DNA of 64,000 bases from Adiantum capillus-veneris (lineage: Eukaryota > Streptophyta > Polypodiopsida > Polypodiales > Pteridaceae), in NCBI GenBank assembly GCA_014529385.2, contig CM043944.1, positions 179,602,240-179,666,239 on the forward strand, in the 5' to 3' direction. Position numbers and translations under genes: made by a program. The notes below the pieces were generated by a model. That model saw only the letters and a list, made by a program, of their open reading frames with translations, was not told the DNA's origin and searched no databases. Position 1 is the stretch's first letter. Each line of letters opens with the position of its first letter. Shown here piece after piece: positions 1-10,985 of this stretch.

Positions 1-1110
1 GCTTGGGGAAGCCTGCGGCTTTCCATTTGACCCGTGCGGGCTCTACAATAGAATCTCTCTCTATCTATTGTTGAAAGGAAGCCCTTTCAACAACGTTTCC
101 ATAAAGATTCCATTAAAGATTTCTCAAACATGTAAAGATTCCACATGAAGATGGTGAAGTAATGAAGATGAAGATGGATGCTGCAACATGAAGATACGAG
201 TTCATGGACGGCATCGAGTATCCCGTTTTATTATTTTGAGCCATTACGGCCACTTCTGTATGTTTACGGGAACCTCATATTATAAATCGGCACTTGTATT
301 TTGGCCATAGATGCTTGTATAATGAGTAAAGCCAACTCAGTTTCTTGTAATTAAGCTTTGTAGAAGCCTAAGGACAATTCAGGTCATTTGGCCGGACATT
401 AGGTTTGAAGGCTTTGTATATAAGCTAAAACCTAAGTCTTTGTAAAAAACAAATTACGTTATCTCAATTAATATACAGTCGTGGGTTCTGCAGCACATGG
501 TAGTGAGCTTCACGCACACACACCGTCGCACACACTAATCACATTGCAGATATGAGAGTAGGAGCGTGTTAGCATCGAGGAGCTCTCCGCGTCAACGCAA
601 GCAATGCAAGCCGAGGACCACATCGCGAGCCCACCTGCTACGAGCTATATTTGGTCGTAAGTACCTCAAACGACATCCGTTCTGAATGATCAAGTAGTCA
701 TTAGAATCAGGGCGAGAAGCTCTTCGTGTTGATGTTTTTGTAGAAATTGTTGTTTTGAGTCTATCGCGATAGTGATTAGAGGTCTTACAGTTATGGTTTT
801 CAGGGTTTAGGTGTTTGGCCATATAGGATATGTCCTTGTGAGTCTTGCCCTCCGATTTCGAGTCATTCCAATATGATTTGAGATTGTTTCGAGCTTGTAG
901 TGTTTTGTAGGATGCGTTGTCTGTTTCTTTGCTTTATGGTAGTGTTGTGGTAGGATTAGTGACTGTAGAGTGTTGTTCGTGTCTAGCTCAGGGTTGACAA
1001 CCCAGAGATTGCCTCCATGCCCTAGTCGGGTCAGCTACGTCCTCGGTTGACAGTTTGTTGGTCTGTGTTCTCGCTGTGCTCCATCGTCCATCGCGGCGTA
1101 CCCGCTAACA
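1..1110 (+). mobile_element. Partial LTR of a tRNA-Asp-primed LTR retrotransposon
   Basis: The block ends in CA (1109-1110), one base before a good tRNA-Asp-like primer site, which is where a 5' LTR should end. It contains a TATA box at 417-424. The left end lies outside the window, so start, length and target duplication cannot be given. No second copy was seen in the window. Athila/Tat-type Ty3 elements commonly use tRNA-Asp; placing this element there is inference from the primer site alone. Confidence 0.6.
417..424 (+). promoter_or_regulatory. TATA box in the first LTR
   Basis: TATATAAG lies inside the LTR, about 690 bases before its end, on the same strand as the primer site and the downstream ORF. 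This is the expected place for the U3 promoter. Confidence 0.45.
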
Positions 1111-1111
1111 T

Positions 1112-1129
1112 TGGTGCCGTTGCCGAGGA
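1112..1129 (+). other. Primer binding site, tRNA-Asp type
   Basis: TGGTGCCGTTGCCGAGGA differs at two of 18 positions from the usual plant tRNA-Asp primer site (TGGCGCCGTTGCCGGGGA). It follows the LTR end CA by one base and sets the + strand orientation of the element. Confidence 0.7.
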
Positions 1130-1768
1130 AGAAGCACCTAAACTAGCGTAGACCGCATCACTCATGTTTGATAGTATAGTGTTCCTCTAGAGTTTTCTAG
1201 AGTGTTGTCACCCTTTGCCTTCTTAGTGGAAAGTCAGAGAGCGGATCTCTTGACTGAGGGATAGCCAGGGAGCCTGCGTCTCGCCGAGGTGGTCCACCAT
1301 GAGGTTGAGGTATGGCTATATCATTTTGTTGTGTGTTTAGATTAGGTTCTATGGTTCGTGTATTTGGTTGTGACTTATGGTTGTGAAGAACTTGAAAGAA
1401 AAAAAAATGCAAAGAAAAACACAAAAGGTAAGCAGGAGGCTGTTTGCTTGCCAGAAAGCAAAAACAACCATTCAACCATCCAAAGTAGGACTTTAGGTAG
1501 TGTAGGACATATGATGTTGATCTAGAGCAATTTTGACATGAAAATGTGCTTGAAAACACAAAAGGCGGAATTGTGCTGATTATGGTAAAAGTGCTCTAAA
1601 ATGGTCGTTTGAAAGCCGATTTGAGTGCTTGTTTTTGCATTGGAGACCTTAAGGTGGTGAGAAGTGTTGGAGATCACATCCAAGTGTGCGAACATCGTAG
1701 TTCATTGACTGCCTGTTAAGTCGGAGAAGAAGGGTGAAATGTTTTCTTAAAATATCAAGGGAAAGCTG

Positions 1769-3628
1769 ATGGCGGGGATGCAGGACGATGCGTCAGAATC
1801 AATGCCGCACACCAGGTCGATGAATATGGAGATGGAGGAGCTGTTTAAGTCGTGGCAACAGGAAGATCACATCGAGGTGGAGAGTGATGAAGCTGAGTCT
1901 ATGAGTGATCAGGGGAGTATGGAGATGGTGGTGGTACGTTTGACCCAAATGAGGTGGAAACCCAGGTATGGCTCAAGCGCATAGGCCTTTATGAGTTTGC
2001 ATGTCTACCTTGGAACGCATGAGCAGAGAACGAGTTCGCTGAGCAACAGTGGAACATGATTAAGGAGAGTGATGGAGTGATTACAGGGGATGTGCGCTTG
2101 ACACCAAGGTTGGTGTCCAAGGTTTTTAAAGTTCCATATTTGCATGTGCTGGCTAAGGGGAGGAAGGTGACTAGCTCCAAGATGAAGGGGGATTTTTGGA
2201 AATCCGGTTGGGAAGAAGGCATTCTATATGGTGCGGAATGTGGGTGGAATCAGAGCCTCAAATTTGTTTTGATATCTGGAGAAGGTGTGCATTCTATAGA
2301 AGACTATTTACATGTCTAAGGAGGCTTTTGCACCATTGTTTCAGGCTGAGAGAGGCATTACGGTTGATTGGGAAACAGTGTTGTATGATCGGATGCAGCT
2401 TACAGACAAGAGAGATTGGCGTCGAACACCGGCAGTGGGCCGAATGGCGCCTTATTTGGCCACAATCTCTGAGCATGTTCTGAAGATTTCGTCATTAGCA
2501 ACAGGTTTGAAGACATTGGTTACAGATGTGTTGAAGGAAGAGGGAACATTATGTGGAATGAAGCGGAGGAAGTTGTTGTTGGGGTCTCCAATAGTTGAAA
2601 AAAGCAAATCACCTTTTAAAGTTTCTTGGAAGGGTTTGGAGGAGTCTGAATCAAAGTTGAACATTTTCACCATGGAATCAAAGTTTAAGAAGTCGGAGTC
2701 TAAAGGTAAGAAGGTCACACTGTTTATGAAAGGAATGGGTGGAGCTGCAGAGAAGAGTGTTCCGGAGAGTTTGAAGGTTAAGGCAGGTAGCAGTGCCAGT
2801 TATGAGGCCAGGGGATTTTCTCTCTGGAGGAGGCTGCTAACTGTTTCATTGATTTGAATGGGTTCCTGCAGAATCAGGATGCGGCGCTTTAGGTGATGGA
2901 AAGTGAGAAGATGGAACATAAGTGTAGTGCTACCCACCCAGAATGGGAAATGCAGACAGGATGCAATTATTTCAAGAGAGGGCAGATAAGGAAAGATTGC
3001 AGGAGGAGGTTAAGAGGATTACAGATGAGGCTATGGCAAGGAATGCTGAAGTTTTGAGTGTAGCTGAGGATTTCACTCGATGGTCAGATGACTGAAGACT
3101 GCAGTGGATGAGCAATTTAAAGAATTGGGGGACAAGGTGGCTGATTTGACCACTCAAAATATTTTTTTGATTAATAGACTAACTCCATTGGTGGATATGG
3201 AGAAGGCGGCATTGCAGAACCAGGGAATGACAGGCATTTTAGTAGCTGATTCGGATGCGGATGTCTTGAAGCAGTTAGTGCTGGAATATGCACAGAAGAT
3301 GTGGAATAAATCAACTAGGCTTTGGAGGGAGCATATGGAAGTGTCAATGGACCGCTTCAAGAATTGGTTTCAGCTAGCTGGAAAGGAGAGCATTAGGAGG
3401 GAGAATGAGGCATTGAAGATGGAGAATGAGAGGCTGGTTGCAGAGATGGAGGAGTTGAAGAACAAAAGCAAGGGAATTGAAGTAAGTGTAGGGGTTCTGA
3501 GTAAGTGGACGGCAGAGCTGAGTAGTGGCGTTTTGGAACTAGATCAAAATTTGGTAGGTGGAGTGGAATCGGAAGTGGAAAATCAAATGGAAGCAGAGGT
3601 GGAAAAGCAAGCGGACTGGATTTTGTGA
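1769..3628 (+). pseudogene. Broken ORF of the tRNA-Asp-primed element, family not recognised
   Basis: Coding signal runs on the + strand from about 1769 to 3628 but changes frame several times: near 1930, 2310, 2825, 2955 and 3095. An in-frame TGA lies at 2020-2022. The first part is acidic and Met-rich. The middle part (about 1933-2857) reads like a folded domain, with stretches such as RLTPRLVSKVFKVPYLHV and KRDWRRTPAVGRMAPYL. The last part (about 2955-3628) is rich in Glu, Lys and Leu and predicts a long coiled coil, for example ENEALKMENERLVAEMEEL. No zinc knuckle, protease or polymerase motif was seen. The place after LTR and primer site is where gag normally starts, so it may be a divergent gag or an acquired ORF. 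The gene is dead; its function is unknown. Confidence 0.5.
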
Positions 3629-4021
3629 TAGAAATGGCTTTGGAGATAGATGCAGAAGGTGTTGCTGGGGAGCAGAATACTTGATCAAGGGATTGTGGGT
3701 CTAGGTCAGCCTATGGCTCTAGCCACCGGGCTGTGCCAGGTGTTAAGCCGAGGGAATTTTGGATGTTTTACCTTAGTGGAATTCAGAATATTAACTTTTG
3801 TACTTTTGGGATTCTAAGTGGTGTTCTTGGAAAGGGCGTTGCCCATTGGTATTCTCCAACTATGTAATTGTCAATCAGTGTCTTTTGGGGAATATGAAGG
3901 CGGAAGTTATGGCGGAACTAGTCTGTTCCTGTTTCTGTTCTAGTTCCATTCTGATTCCTATGTTTGTCTATTCTGAATGTCTTTGCCTATAACAGCAATT
4001 GCCAGTCAAAAGGCTTGGGAG
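3629..4021. other. No gene seen
   Basis: This is the stretch after the broken ORF. It should hold the 3' untranslated part of the element, but I found no convincing polypurine tract and no second LTR matching 1-1110. Confidence 0.4.
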
Positions 4022-4275
4022 GTTCACTATGTGTAAAACTACAATATCACGTGCGTTCAAGACATGTTTGTAAAACTCCTTATCTGTGAATTTTGTTAAG
4101 AATATAGTGTACCCTTTTCTTTTAAAATCTGTAAGGTTTTTCCAAATTTGAAAAAATAATGCCCTTATGTATATATATTTATGTAAGTTTCAAGAACTTT
4201 AAATACCCTTCTGTTGAACTCACGTGATAGGTTACATTTTTATTAGGTGACCTACTGGGTCAAAAGGCCTCTTAA
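4022..4275 (+). repeat. Interspersed repeat, copy 1 (partner near 37354-37530)
   Basis: Two blocks match the later copy in the same order. One is the ATATCACGTGCGTTCA region, preceded in both by TTCACTATGT. The other is CCCTTCTGTTGAAC followed by a CACGTG- or CACATG-like word and GTTAC. The spacing between blocks is larger here. No ORF is associated. Confidence 0.5.
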
Positions 4276-5536
4276 GCCCACAAAAAGATCCTCATTTTTC
4301 ACCAGAAGCTTCATTTTTTTTTGAACCTGCTTGATCAATTGTCGCCTAGTGCTCAAGGGCCCCATGGTCACCTAGTAAAGGTCCACTAAAACCCCCCGTT
4401 TTCATCTTCAAATCATCTGCCTCTTGCCATTTTAAGATCTCCAAGGCTGTCATTTGAGGCCACGAAAAAGGCCAAAAAGCATCTGCCACTTTCCTCTCGG
4501 CATTACCTCTCGACTTCGTCCTGCCGCATCTAGCTGACTGAGTATCCAGCTGATGCACTGCCGATTTGTGCTAGCTCCACATGATGCATACTACCACCAA
4601 GAACCTTGGCGATGCCAAAATGATGCCAGATGGTGCCTTTCCCAATGCGGTCAAGTGGCCTCAGACTTGACCCCCTCAAAATCTTCAACTGATCATAACT
4701 TGCTATTCCGAGCTCCGATTCACAATCCGAGATGACATCCATGCTTCGTAACTCGAGCTCTGCACATCCACCCATTGATAAATGCGCGAGCTACCTGTCG
4801 ACAGCTGTTCATTGGGGATCTGCTACACACTCCAGCTTTAAACTTCAGTATCTTGCTCACCGAGCTTCGTTTGACGAGCCGTCTCGATCGGCTTCTAAAG
4901 CACATTGAGCACTACATTTTAGGACACTGATTTGGCATTTTGAACACCTTGATTTGTCATCCCATTTGGACCATCCCATATCACTTTTGGCCTAAAAGCA
5001 GCTTTAAGCATACATTCCCGCTACCCTTTGGTTGCCTAGGACCTTGGCACCTACCCTAGCCTTCTGCACTGCACTTGCCTGCTGCCTCTGCCTAGCATAG
5101 ACCACCTTCTAGCTTCGACCAACTTTGGTTGCACCAATGTGTTTCCGCAAAGATTCTTCTTGATCTTTAATTCCCCTGCATGTGGATGCTGTGGGGCACC
5201 CTCCTGTGGCTTTGATGAATCATTTGAACTCACAGATACCCTTTTTGGAAATTTGTTGCTCAAATAGCATCTTTTTTGGAGATATGGTTGGAGACATGCT
5301 CATTTAACTCCATTACTCCCTAGTAAGCGAAAATACCCTCACTCCTCTGTTTCACATACACACACTATGCAATCAAGGTTAAGTGAGGGGCCAAAGAAAC
5401 CCTCACCTCTTTTTATAGTAGAACCATATAGGTTGAGCTATTTTGTATTGCACTGAGTAGAGAATCCCACCCGATCTGCACACTCAGCAGGTCCAAGCTT
5501 CAAGGCACATAATTACCCGATGCATCCATCATGGTT
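4276..5536. other. No gene seen
   Basis: Moderately GC-rich for this window, but open frames are short and unrecognised. The stretch at about 4690-4930 has a faint resemblance in word order to about 49900-50110, which may mean a shared old repeat family; this is weak. Confidence 0.3.
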
Positions 5537-5783
5537 ATGTCAAAATAGACAATGTGGAAGCGTAAAGACCAAGGAGAGAGAGAGAGAGAGTCTCTTGAAT
5601 TAATCAACCTTGGCAATGAATAACTGAATGTGTATACAATGGAGGCAAGGGGTTGCTTTATATAGAAACCCTAATAAATTTCCCTACCCAAGACTTTGAC
5701 AAATAAGTAAAATAAATACCTAAAAGCCAAACTAAATAATGGGATCACATTGGACAGCTCACTTGGGATGCCAAGAATTTAAC
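5537..5783 (-). mobile_element. Possible solo or orphan LTR, minus orientation
   Basis: Read on the minus strand, the block begins TGTTAAATTC just after a purine-rich tract (CAGAGAGGG, 5784-5793) and ends in ACA. It holds a TATA box (CTATATAAAG, plus 5657-5666) and, about 66 bases downstream, a CT tract (GA on plus, 5573-5591). Length of about 247 bp is within the copia LTR range. No primer site was found beside it and no second copy was seen, so the boundaries are tentative. Confidence 0.33.
5573..5591 (+). repeat. (AG)n microsatellite inside the possible LTR
   Basis: About 19 bases of uninterrupted AG on the plus strand, equal to CT in the sense of the proposed LTR and just downstream of its TATA box. 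Confidence 0.85.
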
Positions 5784-5793
5784 ACCCTCTCTG

Positions 5794-7528
5794 CAACTCA
5801 TAGTGGACATCAATAGTGAAACCAAGTCAATGAAAGCTACCATGGACACCCCAGAAAGTGGCCACCAACTGGATACACCTCGGTGTTGCTCTCCTTAAAT
5901 TTGTACTTGAAAGTAATGCCATCTTGAGCATTGGTTGCCTTTGTAGAAACTTTGAACTATAGAGCACACTACGTCCAACAATCCCCATTTGTGAACTTTG
6001 AACATATCACGTCCAAAATATAAAACTCTAAGATAATGATCTGATGGAACACATTCTGTCCATAATCTGACCAACAACAATGAATTGGCTAGCCCATCCA
6101 TAGTGTTTTAGATGTATGATTGGTTCCCTGCTAGATGCATGTACATTGAATTTTGACCTACGGGTCCAAACACCAATAACTTGAACTTCAACACAAGGGT
6201 ACAAATTAATTATAGGGAGCATGGACTGCCCCTCTTCGCCACTCACAAGCCTCTCACTGGTTGAAGCTAGTGGTGATACCTATCATTTGACTAGAAATAT
6301 AACGTGGAGGCCACTGTGGCCACCACCACGAGTGCCATGTCGATCTCCTCTGTCAAATCTTTATTACCATAATCTTTGTGCAGCTTGCCTTTGTCCTTGT
6401 CTATCTATGAGTTCCTACTTTTGCCTTTGGCTTCAAACTCTCAAGACAAACAAAGCATCCAATCGCAATCATGACTATGATTGTACCTCATGGGTACCGA
6501 GGCAGCTAACTAAGTATTGGTATTTCCATCCTTGTATAGATGACCTTTACTGATGTCCTCTATTTAAATCCTCAATTTTATTATGACTTCACAAACTCAA
6601 GACAAACAATTTTCGGGTTCCTTGAGAAGTCTACCGATGCATTAGGAAGAGGTTGGGGTGTAGGAGGGCCTCTTTATTTTCCATAAGCTTATGGAGGTGA
6701 TTATTATTTTGACAATTAGGTGTACACCATGTGTGCAAGAATGGTGGGTGTGTAAGAGATGTGTAAGAGTGGTCAAAGGATGAACTTTTCCCAAAAAAAA
6801 GGAGGTGGATAATTTTATGATTTTCAGCCTTTTTTAACTCCCACAAATGATCTCCGATTTGAGCGGAGATCATAATCTCGAATCTACACGTTGAGCTCTT
6901 TCCATCAATATGTTGCATGATGTGGTTTTACCTGCTAGATTAGAAATTCCATTTTCGGGGAAAATTTTGAATTTGAATAAACTACTTGTTTAGCCTGTTT
7001 GAATTGAAAAGTTGTCCTTTGATTACTTTCTTAAAACTAAAGGTTTGACTTCCTTAAACTGCCAAAGAAAGAGGCCTTCCTAGATCCCATTCTCTTCCTA
7101 CTGGCATAAGCCGCTAAATGGATGGTTGACGATCCGTTATCCATAGCTTTGGGTTGTCTTTGATAGATGTCATCGCGGGCGCTCAAGCAAGGGGAGGCCA
7201 TTTTGAAGTTGCAAGATCTCAAAATTGGTACTCCTCGCACTCCAAGGGCCATACAAGTCCACCAAGCCGCATCGAACTTCCTATAAGAAATTCCACCCCA
7301 CTGGTAATCCCAATCCGCTCCACTCTTGAGCTCCAATCTCCTTGTTCCTTTTTGAGCCACTCCACAACTCTTCAACTCCCAAGTGGCTCCACAATTTTCC
7401 ACTTTACCTTGCAAACCTGCCATAGCTCCACAAAATAACCAAGTGACAGCCACACCAAGACACCCTCCGGTTGTTGCACTTCAAAACGCCACGGGGGAGG
7501 GACTCTATCGTTGTCATTGGAGCACATA
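5794..7528. other. No recognised gene; one unidentified minus frame
   Basis: The longest frame is 7037-7453 on the minus strand (138 residues). It has no recognised domain, is cysteine- and tryptophan-rich, and may be chance. The rest has only short frames. No LTR, primer site or transposase signature was found. Confidence 0.3.
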
Positions 7529-7552
7529 GGCTAGCATTTTAAAATGCTAGCC
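7529..7552. repeat. Perfect 24-bp palindrome
   Basis: The half-site GGCTAGCATTTT is followed at once by its exact reverse complement. A related imperfect inverted repeat (GCTAGCATCTTAAAATGC) lies at about 7722-7740. No gene is attached to either. Confidence 0.8.
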
Positions 7553-7809
7553 CAAAATAGTGACGCACCGATAGGTAGGGAGGGGAAGTTGTTACTGGCG
7601 TCTCAAAAATGCACATGGGGGGAGGCGCTTTGGCATGGGGTGGTGAATGCCTGGGGCGTCTTAAAAAGAAAACGGGAGGGAGTGCTGCCAAGGGATGTTG
7701 GGGGAGTTTGTTGCCTTTGTTGCTAGCATCTTAAAATGCTGCAACAGCAAGCAAGTCCGAAACATGCTCAAAACTTTCAAATGCCAATGAAGGAGCCAAA
7801 AACGCCCAG

Positions 7810-8708
7810 TGTGGGACGGGTGTCTAACCTCACTCGTATCTTATTGCAGACATAGCGAGAACCACGAATAAATTATCAATCCATGGGATGAAGCTGACTC
7901 GACTAGTGCATAGAGGCTACAAGAGGCTGTCAATTTCTTAGAAAACAACAAATAACTGGCATCTAACGCAAGCTACACTCAAATGACTGAAATCAGCAAA
8001 AGCTAATCGCTCATCGGCAAAAAAATCACATCCGTTACAGCATCAAATGGCATCCAAAGATAATGAAGCTTTTACGAATATTTATTAGACCTAAGCACAC
8101 ATGCTTATGGTCTCAAATCCCACTTTAGGTCAAGTACAAAAATCGTGATTATTAACAGCAGTGGATTTTTGATCTGGTTGTTTTCGACCCAAAATGCATC
8201 TAAATGCTTAGCAATGATACCCCAATAGCCCGCCTATACTTAGTTTTTTATTTTGAAGCTTAAATTCCTACTTATGATGAGATTAGGCCGCGGGTTGACG
8301 ACGCTGAAAGCTACAAAATACTGTGAAATACTTACGTCAATGCGTAGAGCTCTTACATGCGGTTGCTACGCAATAGACACGACTGCAATGTGACAAAAGG
8401 GGGAGGGAGTAGGAAGTTCAAGAAGGAGAGAAGGGAGCGTCATTAGCTCACGTTGTGTATTTCATTATCCAAAACTTACAAAAATTGGTTTTTATACATT
8501 AGCCAAGGTTTTTGGTGGTCAAAACTAATAATCTGGGAGCTCTAACTAAAGACGGGTTGATACAATCTGGAAGCTTGTAGCCCCGACTCATCAATTACAA
8601 TATTTATATGGAAGATAGGAGTTACAATATTCCTGATTCATCAAAATAATATATGTTTTTATAATGAGACCTCTGAAAAATGGTATCCGTGTTAGCTTAC
8701 TGCTAACA
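7810..8708 (-). mobile_element. 3' LTR of non-autonomous Ty3-type element
   Basis: About 899 bp, matching 15307-16207 throughout, for example from TGTGGGACG at the left edge to GTTAGCTT near the right. It begins TG and ends CA. A polypurine tract sits directly outside its right edge, so on the minus strand this is the 3' LTR. It contains a half copy of the AATCGTGATTATT motif at 8141-8153 that also recurs in the element's leader. No clear 5-bp target duplication remains (CCCAG on the left, CCATT after the other LTR). Confidence 0.85.
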
Positions 8709-8722
8709 TTCCCCCCCTCCTT
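8709..8722 (-). other. Polypurine tract
   Basis: On the minus strand the sequence AAGGAGGGGGGAA lies directly before the LTR start TGTTAGCAG. This is the expected plus-strand primer and fixes the element's direction. Confidence 0.75.
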
Positions 8723-8747
8723 GCATGTGTCGTCCCTTGACACAGCT

Positions 8748-9375
8748 TTATGGGCTGAAGTAATCTTTGGGTTGACGGCTGGTAAGAGGATCTTTAAGTG
8801 CATGTAAAGATTTTTCATATCTGATCTTTCTTTCTTTGTCTGGAACCTGCAAAAATTGCATGGTGACCCTGTTTTTTAGCTCAATGACTGAGTAGCCTAC
8901 GAATCTGGAGGTTAGGTTGCTAATCACTGGCCCAAATATCTTTGTTCGCCAAGTAAAGAACCCTGTATAGAACGCTTCCTCAAACGCCAACATATTGTTA
9001 GATGGCAAGAACATGCATCGGGCGTAGAAGCCATAAAGGACTTCTTTGGAAGGTTGGCTGCTTAGGTTGTAGCAAAGACCCTTATTGCCCTCAAGGAATG
9101 ACATGCATGGTGCTCTTGCTTGCTCTGGCTTGTGAAAAGCTTCAATGCATGTGAGCAACATTCGGCGAAATTATGTCGTAGCCATTCTCATTGCTAAATT
9201 GAGTAGACATAGACGTATTCACACGTACATCCATTGTCGCTAAAATTTGAGTCCACCCGAATGGCTCAAACAAATGCTCTGGAAAGGGCTCATGTACATA
9301 GGCTTCGTCTGTGCAGTCCCTTTCTAGGATACATTCTTCTCGTCTCAAGCTTCCATTTTTTGAAGCTCCACACAT
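8748..9375 (-). pseudogene. Unknown 3' ORF of the non-autonomous element
   Basis: Two overlapping minus frames (9142-9375 and 8748-9161) together give about 200 residues in the place where pol would end. The second includes aromatic-rich text such as VLYGFYARCMFLPSNN and FGPVISNLTSRFVGY. No polymerase, integrase or chromodomain motif was recognised. The frame change near 9150 suggests decay. It could be an acquired ORF or a divergent pol tail; I cannot assign a function. Confidence 0.4.
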
Positions 9376-9559
9376 CCAAATAGGGTGTCTTTGTTTAACT
9401 AGGATAGAATTTTAGCTTCAGCCGAAGAGACTGAATCAAACTCTTGGATGGGTGTTTTCAAGACTTCTCTATAAGTGTGATCTTTTAGATTGACTTTTAT
9501 TATAGATCCCACTTGCTTCAAGTACATATAATTGTTTCCCCAATCTTGGATAAGTTGTA

Positions 9560-9840
9560 CCTATCGCATGAAAGGTCTTTTCAATATAATTTCATAGTTG
9601 ATTTTTTTTCCCAAAGTCTATTATGGCAAAAGTGTGTTGATATTCAATTCCATAGGAATTGACTATCACCTTTCAAGCAGCCCTAACGGTCTCTCAATGT
9701 GTCCGTCAGCCAACTGCAATTCATTAGAGTTTGTCTAATGGCTGGTTGTCCCAGGATTCCCATACTGCTTTAGTGGCTATGGCTATGCCAGCTCCACTAT
9801 CCAGTATCCCCATGGTTTCAATGTCATTACATTTCATGGG
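9560..9840 (-). pseudogene. Retropepsin-like protease remnant
   Basis: The minus strand reads GILDSGAGIAIATKAVW, with the aspartic protease signature D-S-G-A at about 9790-9801. Downstream are LQLADGHIERPLG and, in other frames, YEIILKRPF and a DWGNN block. These match in order the Y-x-I-L-x-G-R-P and D-W-x-x-N blocks of plant Ty3 proteases. At least two frameshifts and several stops separate them, so it is inactive. Its role would have been cleavage of the Gag polyprotein. Confidence 0.6.
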
Positions 9841-9919
9841 AAGGGTTTTTCTTCTTCTCCTTTATAATATTCTCCGACTTTGTTCATGGGAAACAGATTG
9901 AATCTCTTTGTTGTCCATT

Positions 9920-10904
9920 TTATTTTTTCAATTTTTTTGAGATTAACCCCGTTTCCCCCACCTTTTCTAGGGTTTTTTGTATATCATTCCATAAGTATGG
10001 TCTGAGTTTTAACAGTTTTTCCAAGGTAAGAGTGCATTGGATGGGTGTAGGCATGATTGAATGAATGTTGTCTACTTCTAGGGTCTGTTCAGTTCTTTTT
10101 ACTTGAGTGGTCTTACACACGATGGATTCATCTTCATTATCTCCCAAGTAAGAAGGTAATGTTTCCAAGGTCAATGGTTTTGACATTCTTGAAGCTTCAA
10201 ATCTGCAATCCCCATCCAAGGATTGTACATCCATGTTCATATCAAAAGGTAGGTTAGGCTCCCACCATTGATCTCTCTCAATTTTCCCATAAACGTCATG
10301 GCCAGTCTTCCTCTACGAATGGAATTCCGTCTAAGGTATCTTCGCTGTCAGGCACTATAAGCTCTGGTTCTTTTGTTTCAAGGTGGGGTTCTGCCACCAC
10401 ATTGGATTTTTCTTTAGTGTCTCTTACCACAATCTCTTCAGGTTTTTTGATACTTTCAAGGTTGGGTTTTTGTTTTTCCAGCATTTCTTGCGTGATTCTT
10501 ATCAAATTTTGGTAAGCTTCCAGTTTAGTTGCTTCCATGTCTGAAGAAGGATAGTTTTTCCATTTGTTGTCCATGTTTTGGCATGCTTTAAGTCCTGCTT
10601 GGTAGGCTTTCAAGGCCGCATTAATAGACTCAAAAATTCTATCAACCAGAATGGATCCTCCATATTTCACAGTTGGTTCCTTGAATTCACTTGCAGTTTC
10701 TTTTAACTTTTCTTGGAATAGCTTTTTTGTTTTCTCCTTGATTTCTACCCGTTGTTTTTGTTTTCTCATCTCATATCCTTTGCTTCTACTCCTTTTGATT
10801 CTTTGAGAGGGAAGTTTCATATTTTCCGAATCATCAGAGGAGTTGTGTTTCTTTTTCTTGGCATGTGCTCTAGTGATTACCTTGATTGGAACAATCAATT
10901 TCAC
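9920..10904 (-). pseudogene. Gag-protease linker region, Lys/Glu-rich
   Basis: Two minus frames (10296-10904 and 9920-10240) lie between the zinc knuckle and the protease. The first has a basic start (HAKKKKHNSSDD) and then a helical Lys/Glu/Ala-rich segment likely to form a coiled coil, ending acidic (VEEDWP). The second has no known motif. The frame break near 10250-10296 is probably a mutation. It probably belongs to the same polyprotein as gag; the role is unknown. Confidence 0.5.
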
Positions 10905-10985
10905 TCTCTGATGAGCTACTAGGTATCACTTGGATGACGTTTACTACGGTTTTACCCTTGTTCAAAAGATTTTTAGGACAATATT

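Noticed and set aside
4690-4930. Shared gene family with 49900-50110
   Set aside because: Word order looks similar by eye, but no long exact match was found; without an alignment this could be chance.
5051-5263. Small minus-strand gene
   Set aside because: No motif, no repeat relation, and similar-length frames occur at random in this composition.
9142-9375. Possible host gene exon
   Set aside because: It lies between the protease relic and the polypurine tract of a bounded LTR element, so element origin is more likely.
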